From a bacterium (GTDB taxonomy: Bacteria > UBA8248): a stretch of DNA of 64,000 bases. The notes beneath the pieces were generated by a model that saw only the letters and a program-made list of their open reading frames with translations, made no database searches and was not told the DNA's origin. The position numbers were made by a program, and so were the translations under genes. Of the stretch, positions 62,456 to 64,000 are shown piece after piece. How positions within the stretch are numbered: the first letter of the stretch is position 1; each line of letters begins with the position of its first letter. Location: positions 1 through 64,000 of the forward strand of contig JAJDYR010000005.1 in NCBI GenBank assembly GCA_022825065.1, read 5' to 3'.

Positions 62456-63412
62456 ATGTCTGATCCCGGCAGGGAAGAGAACCCAGAGAGAGATAGTGGC
62501 GCAATAGGCTGGTTCGGCAGATTGCGCCAGGGTCTCTCGAAGACGAGAGGGGGTTTTCTCGGCCAGGTGAAGGGTTTGATCGCGGGGCGCATTGATGAGG
62601 ATACGCTCGAGGAACTGGAAGAAGTTCTGTACATGGCGGATCTGGGGCCCCTTCTCGTTGAGTCGCTGCTGGAAAAGCTGAAAGCCGGAGAGGGCGCGGG
62701 TGCGGATGCGAAAGAACGCGTTCAGGAAATCATGCGCTCTTGCCTGGAAAACCCTGTATCTCCTGCTGCGTTCACGCCCCAGGATCCCCCTGCGGACGAG
62801 CCCAGAATCATTTTACTGGTGGGCGTCAACGGCGTGGGCAAGACGACGACGGCCGGCAAGCTCGCATCGCGCTACTCGGCCGAAAAACTCAAAGTCATGC
62901 TGGCGGCGGGGGATACGTTCCGGGCAGCGGCCGGTGAGCAACTGACAGTTTGGGCCGAGCGGAGCGGCAGCGAAATCATCCGCCATCAAGAAGGGGCGGA
63001 TTCCTCCGCCGTGGTGTATGACGCCGTTCAGGCGGCGAAGGCGCGCGGCGCCGACGTATTGCTCGTGGATACGGCGGGACGCCTGCACACGAAACACAAT
63101 CTCATGGAGGAATTAAAGAAGCTCAGGCGCGTCACGCAGCGCCTCATCGATACCGCGCCCCATGAGGTGCTGCTCGTACTGGACGCGACGTCCGGGCAGA
63201 ACGTCCTCTCCCAGGTGCGAGAATTCGGCCCGGCCCTGGGCGTAACGGGCCTCGTGCTCACCAAGCTCGACGGCACGGCCAAGGGCGGCGTGGCGCTCGG
63301 CGCCACTTATGAAAGCGGTATACCGATAAGGTACATCGGCGTGGGCGAGTCGGTGGAAGACCTCCTCGATTTCGACCCGGATGCGTTCATCGAGGCCGTT
63401 TTCGGCGAATAG
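62456..63412 (+). CDS. ftsY: Signal recognition particle receptor FtsY
   Basis: ILLVGVNGVGKTTTAGKLASRY; VLLVDTAGRLHTKHNLMEELKKL; GLVLTKLDGTAKGG. Confidence 0.96.
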   Translation: MSDPGREENPERDSGAIGWFGRLRQGLSKTRGGFLGQVKGLIAGRIDEDTLEELEEVLYMADLGPLLVESLLEKLKAGEGAGADAKERVQEIMRSCLENPVSPAAFTPQDPPADEPRIILLVGVNGVGKTTTAGKLASRYSAEKLKVMLAAGDTFRAAAGEQLTVWAERSGSEIIRHQEGADSSAVVYDAVQAAKARGADVLLVDTAGRLHTKHNLMEELKKLRRVTQRLIDTAPHEVLLVLDATSGQNVLSQVREFGPALGVTGLVLTKLDGTAKGGVALGATYESGIPIRYIGVGESVEDLLDFDPDAFIEAVFGE

Positions 63413-63805
63413 TCTTTTCGCGGCTTTTCCTGAAAAAACATGATAACCCCATATATATCAATTACATAAATTTAATAAATTTATCGTTATTTATCTGAAT
63501 TTATCGAATTTTTCGGAAATTCGCCATTTTTGAAAAACGGACGGTCCATGGTATCGCAGGGCGATCCTGCCATGGGCCCGGGAAACCGCCGCGACGGCAA
63601 ATGCGGGCAAACGCGCGCGTGAGAGTGTTCGGCGACGGGCCCGGCGCGTCCTGTGAGCGGGAGAGGCGGGAGCCCGCCTTCGATTCCGCCGTTTTCCGGA
63701 AGATCGGCGATGACGGCGTTCGCGCGCCGGAGACGGAATCCGGCTTAAGCCTGAAGCGTTCGCGATTGCGGCGAACAGGCCCTCCGAACCGAGGGCGTCC
63801 GCGTT

Positions 63806-64000
63806 TTAACCGCCGTTCAGCATCGCCGGCAGGCGGGATTTCTGCGGGCAAGGCTCCGAGGGTTCCGTACCTTCCACGAATGCTTCCAGTATCGGCTCAC
63901 CCTCGCACCAGGCCGAGGGCAGTTGGCCGGAGCGCGAATCCACCTTCACCAGCGTGATGCCCGGCGGCGGCTCGGGATTCCGCACTTCCGACTCCCTGCC
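63806..64000 (-). CDS. C-terminal end of PBP1A-like peptidoglycan glycosyltransferase/transpeptidase (truncated by window)
   Basis: Reverse strand reads ...RNPEPPPGITLVKVDSRSGQLPSAWCEGEPILEAFVEGTEPSEPCPQKSRLPAMLNGG*, typical of PBP1A C-termini; not in ORF track. Confidence 0.72.
   Translation of the reverse strand, partial: GRESEVRNPEPPPGITLVKVDSRSGQLPSAWCEGEPILEAFVEGTEPSEPCPQKSRLPAMLNGG

Noticed and set aside
63601-63957. 118-aa plus-strand ORF at the right edge
   Set aside because: Overlaps the minus-strand PBP1A-like C-terminus, which has a recognisable sequence; this ORF does not.

Overview
The window is a high-GC bacterial chromosome segment in four parts. (1) 1-15.85 kb: an uninterrupted tuf(3' end)-S10-spc-alpha ribosomal supercluster, rpsJ through rplQ, including secY, adk, map, infA and rpoA. 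(2) 15.9-41.6 kb: a metabolic/accessory region. It holds alanine dehydrogenase, a Na+-pumping methylmalonyl-CoA-type decarboxylase operon next to a CaiB/BaiF CoA-transferase and a GntR regulator, HMG-CoA lyase, an MR/MLE enzyme, hpt, dehydrogenases, a flavin reductase, HAD, a GATase, cinA, a GPP34-Rieske fusion, a PepSY-TM protein, an MFS transporter and an LLM monooxygenase. Its intergenic gaps are filled with nested palindromic repeats (seven copies of one G/C-run inverted repeat plus other modules). (3) 41.8-48.5 kb: a compact minus-strand phage-tail cassette with no visible head, integrase or replication genes, preceded by a decayed partial copy of cinA. (4) 48.8-64 kb: M23 peptidase, gamma-carbonic anhydrase, Ppx/GppA, DUF177-rpmF-plsX-fabH-fabD-acpP-fabF-rnc-smc-ftsY, and the 3' end of a PBP1A-like gene at the right edge. 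The best candidates for something new are the GPP34-Rieske fusion, the orphan tail cassette, the nested repeat family with paired arm changes, and the direct cinA-end duplication bracketing a 5.7-kb island. All calls come from reading the sequence and supplied translations; no database search was run.
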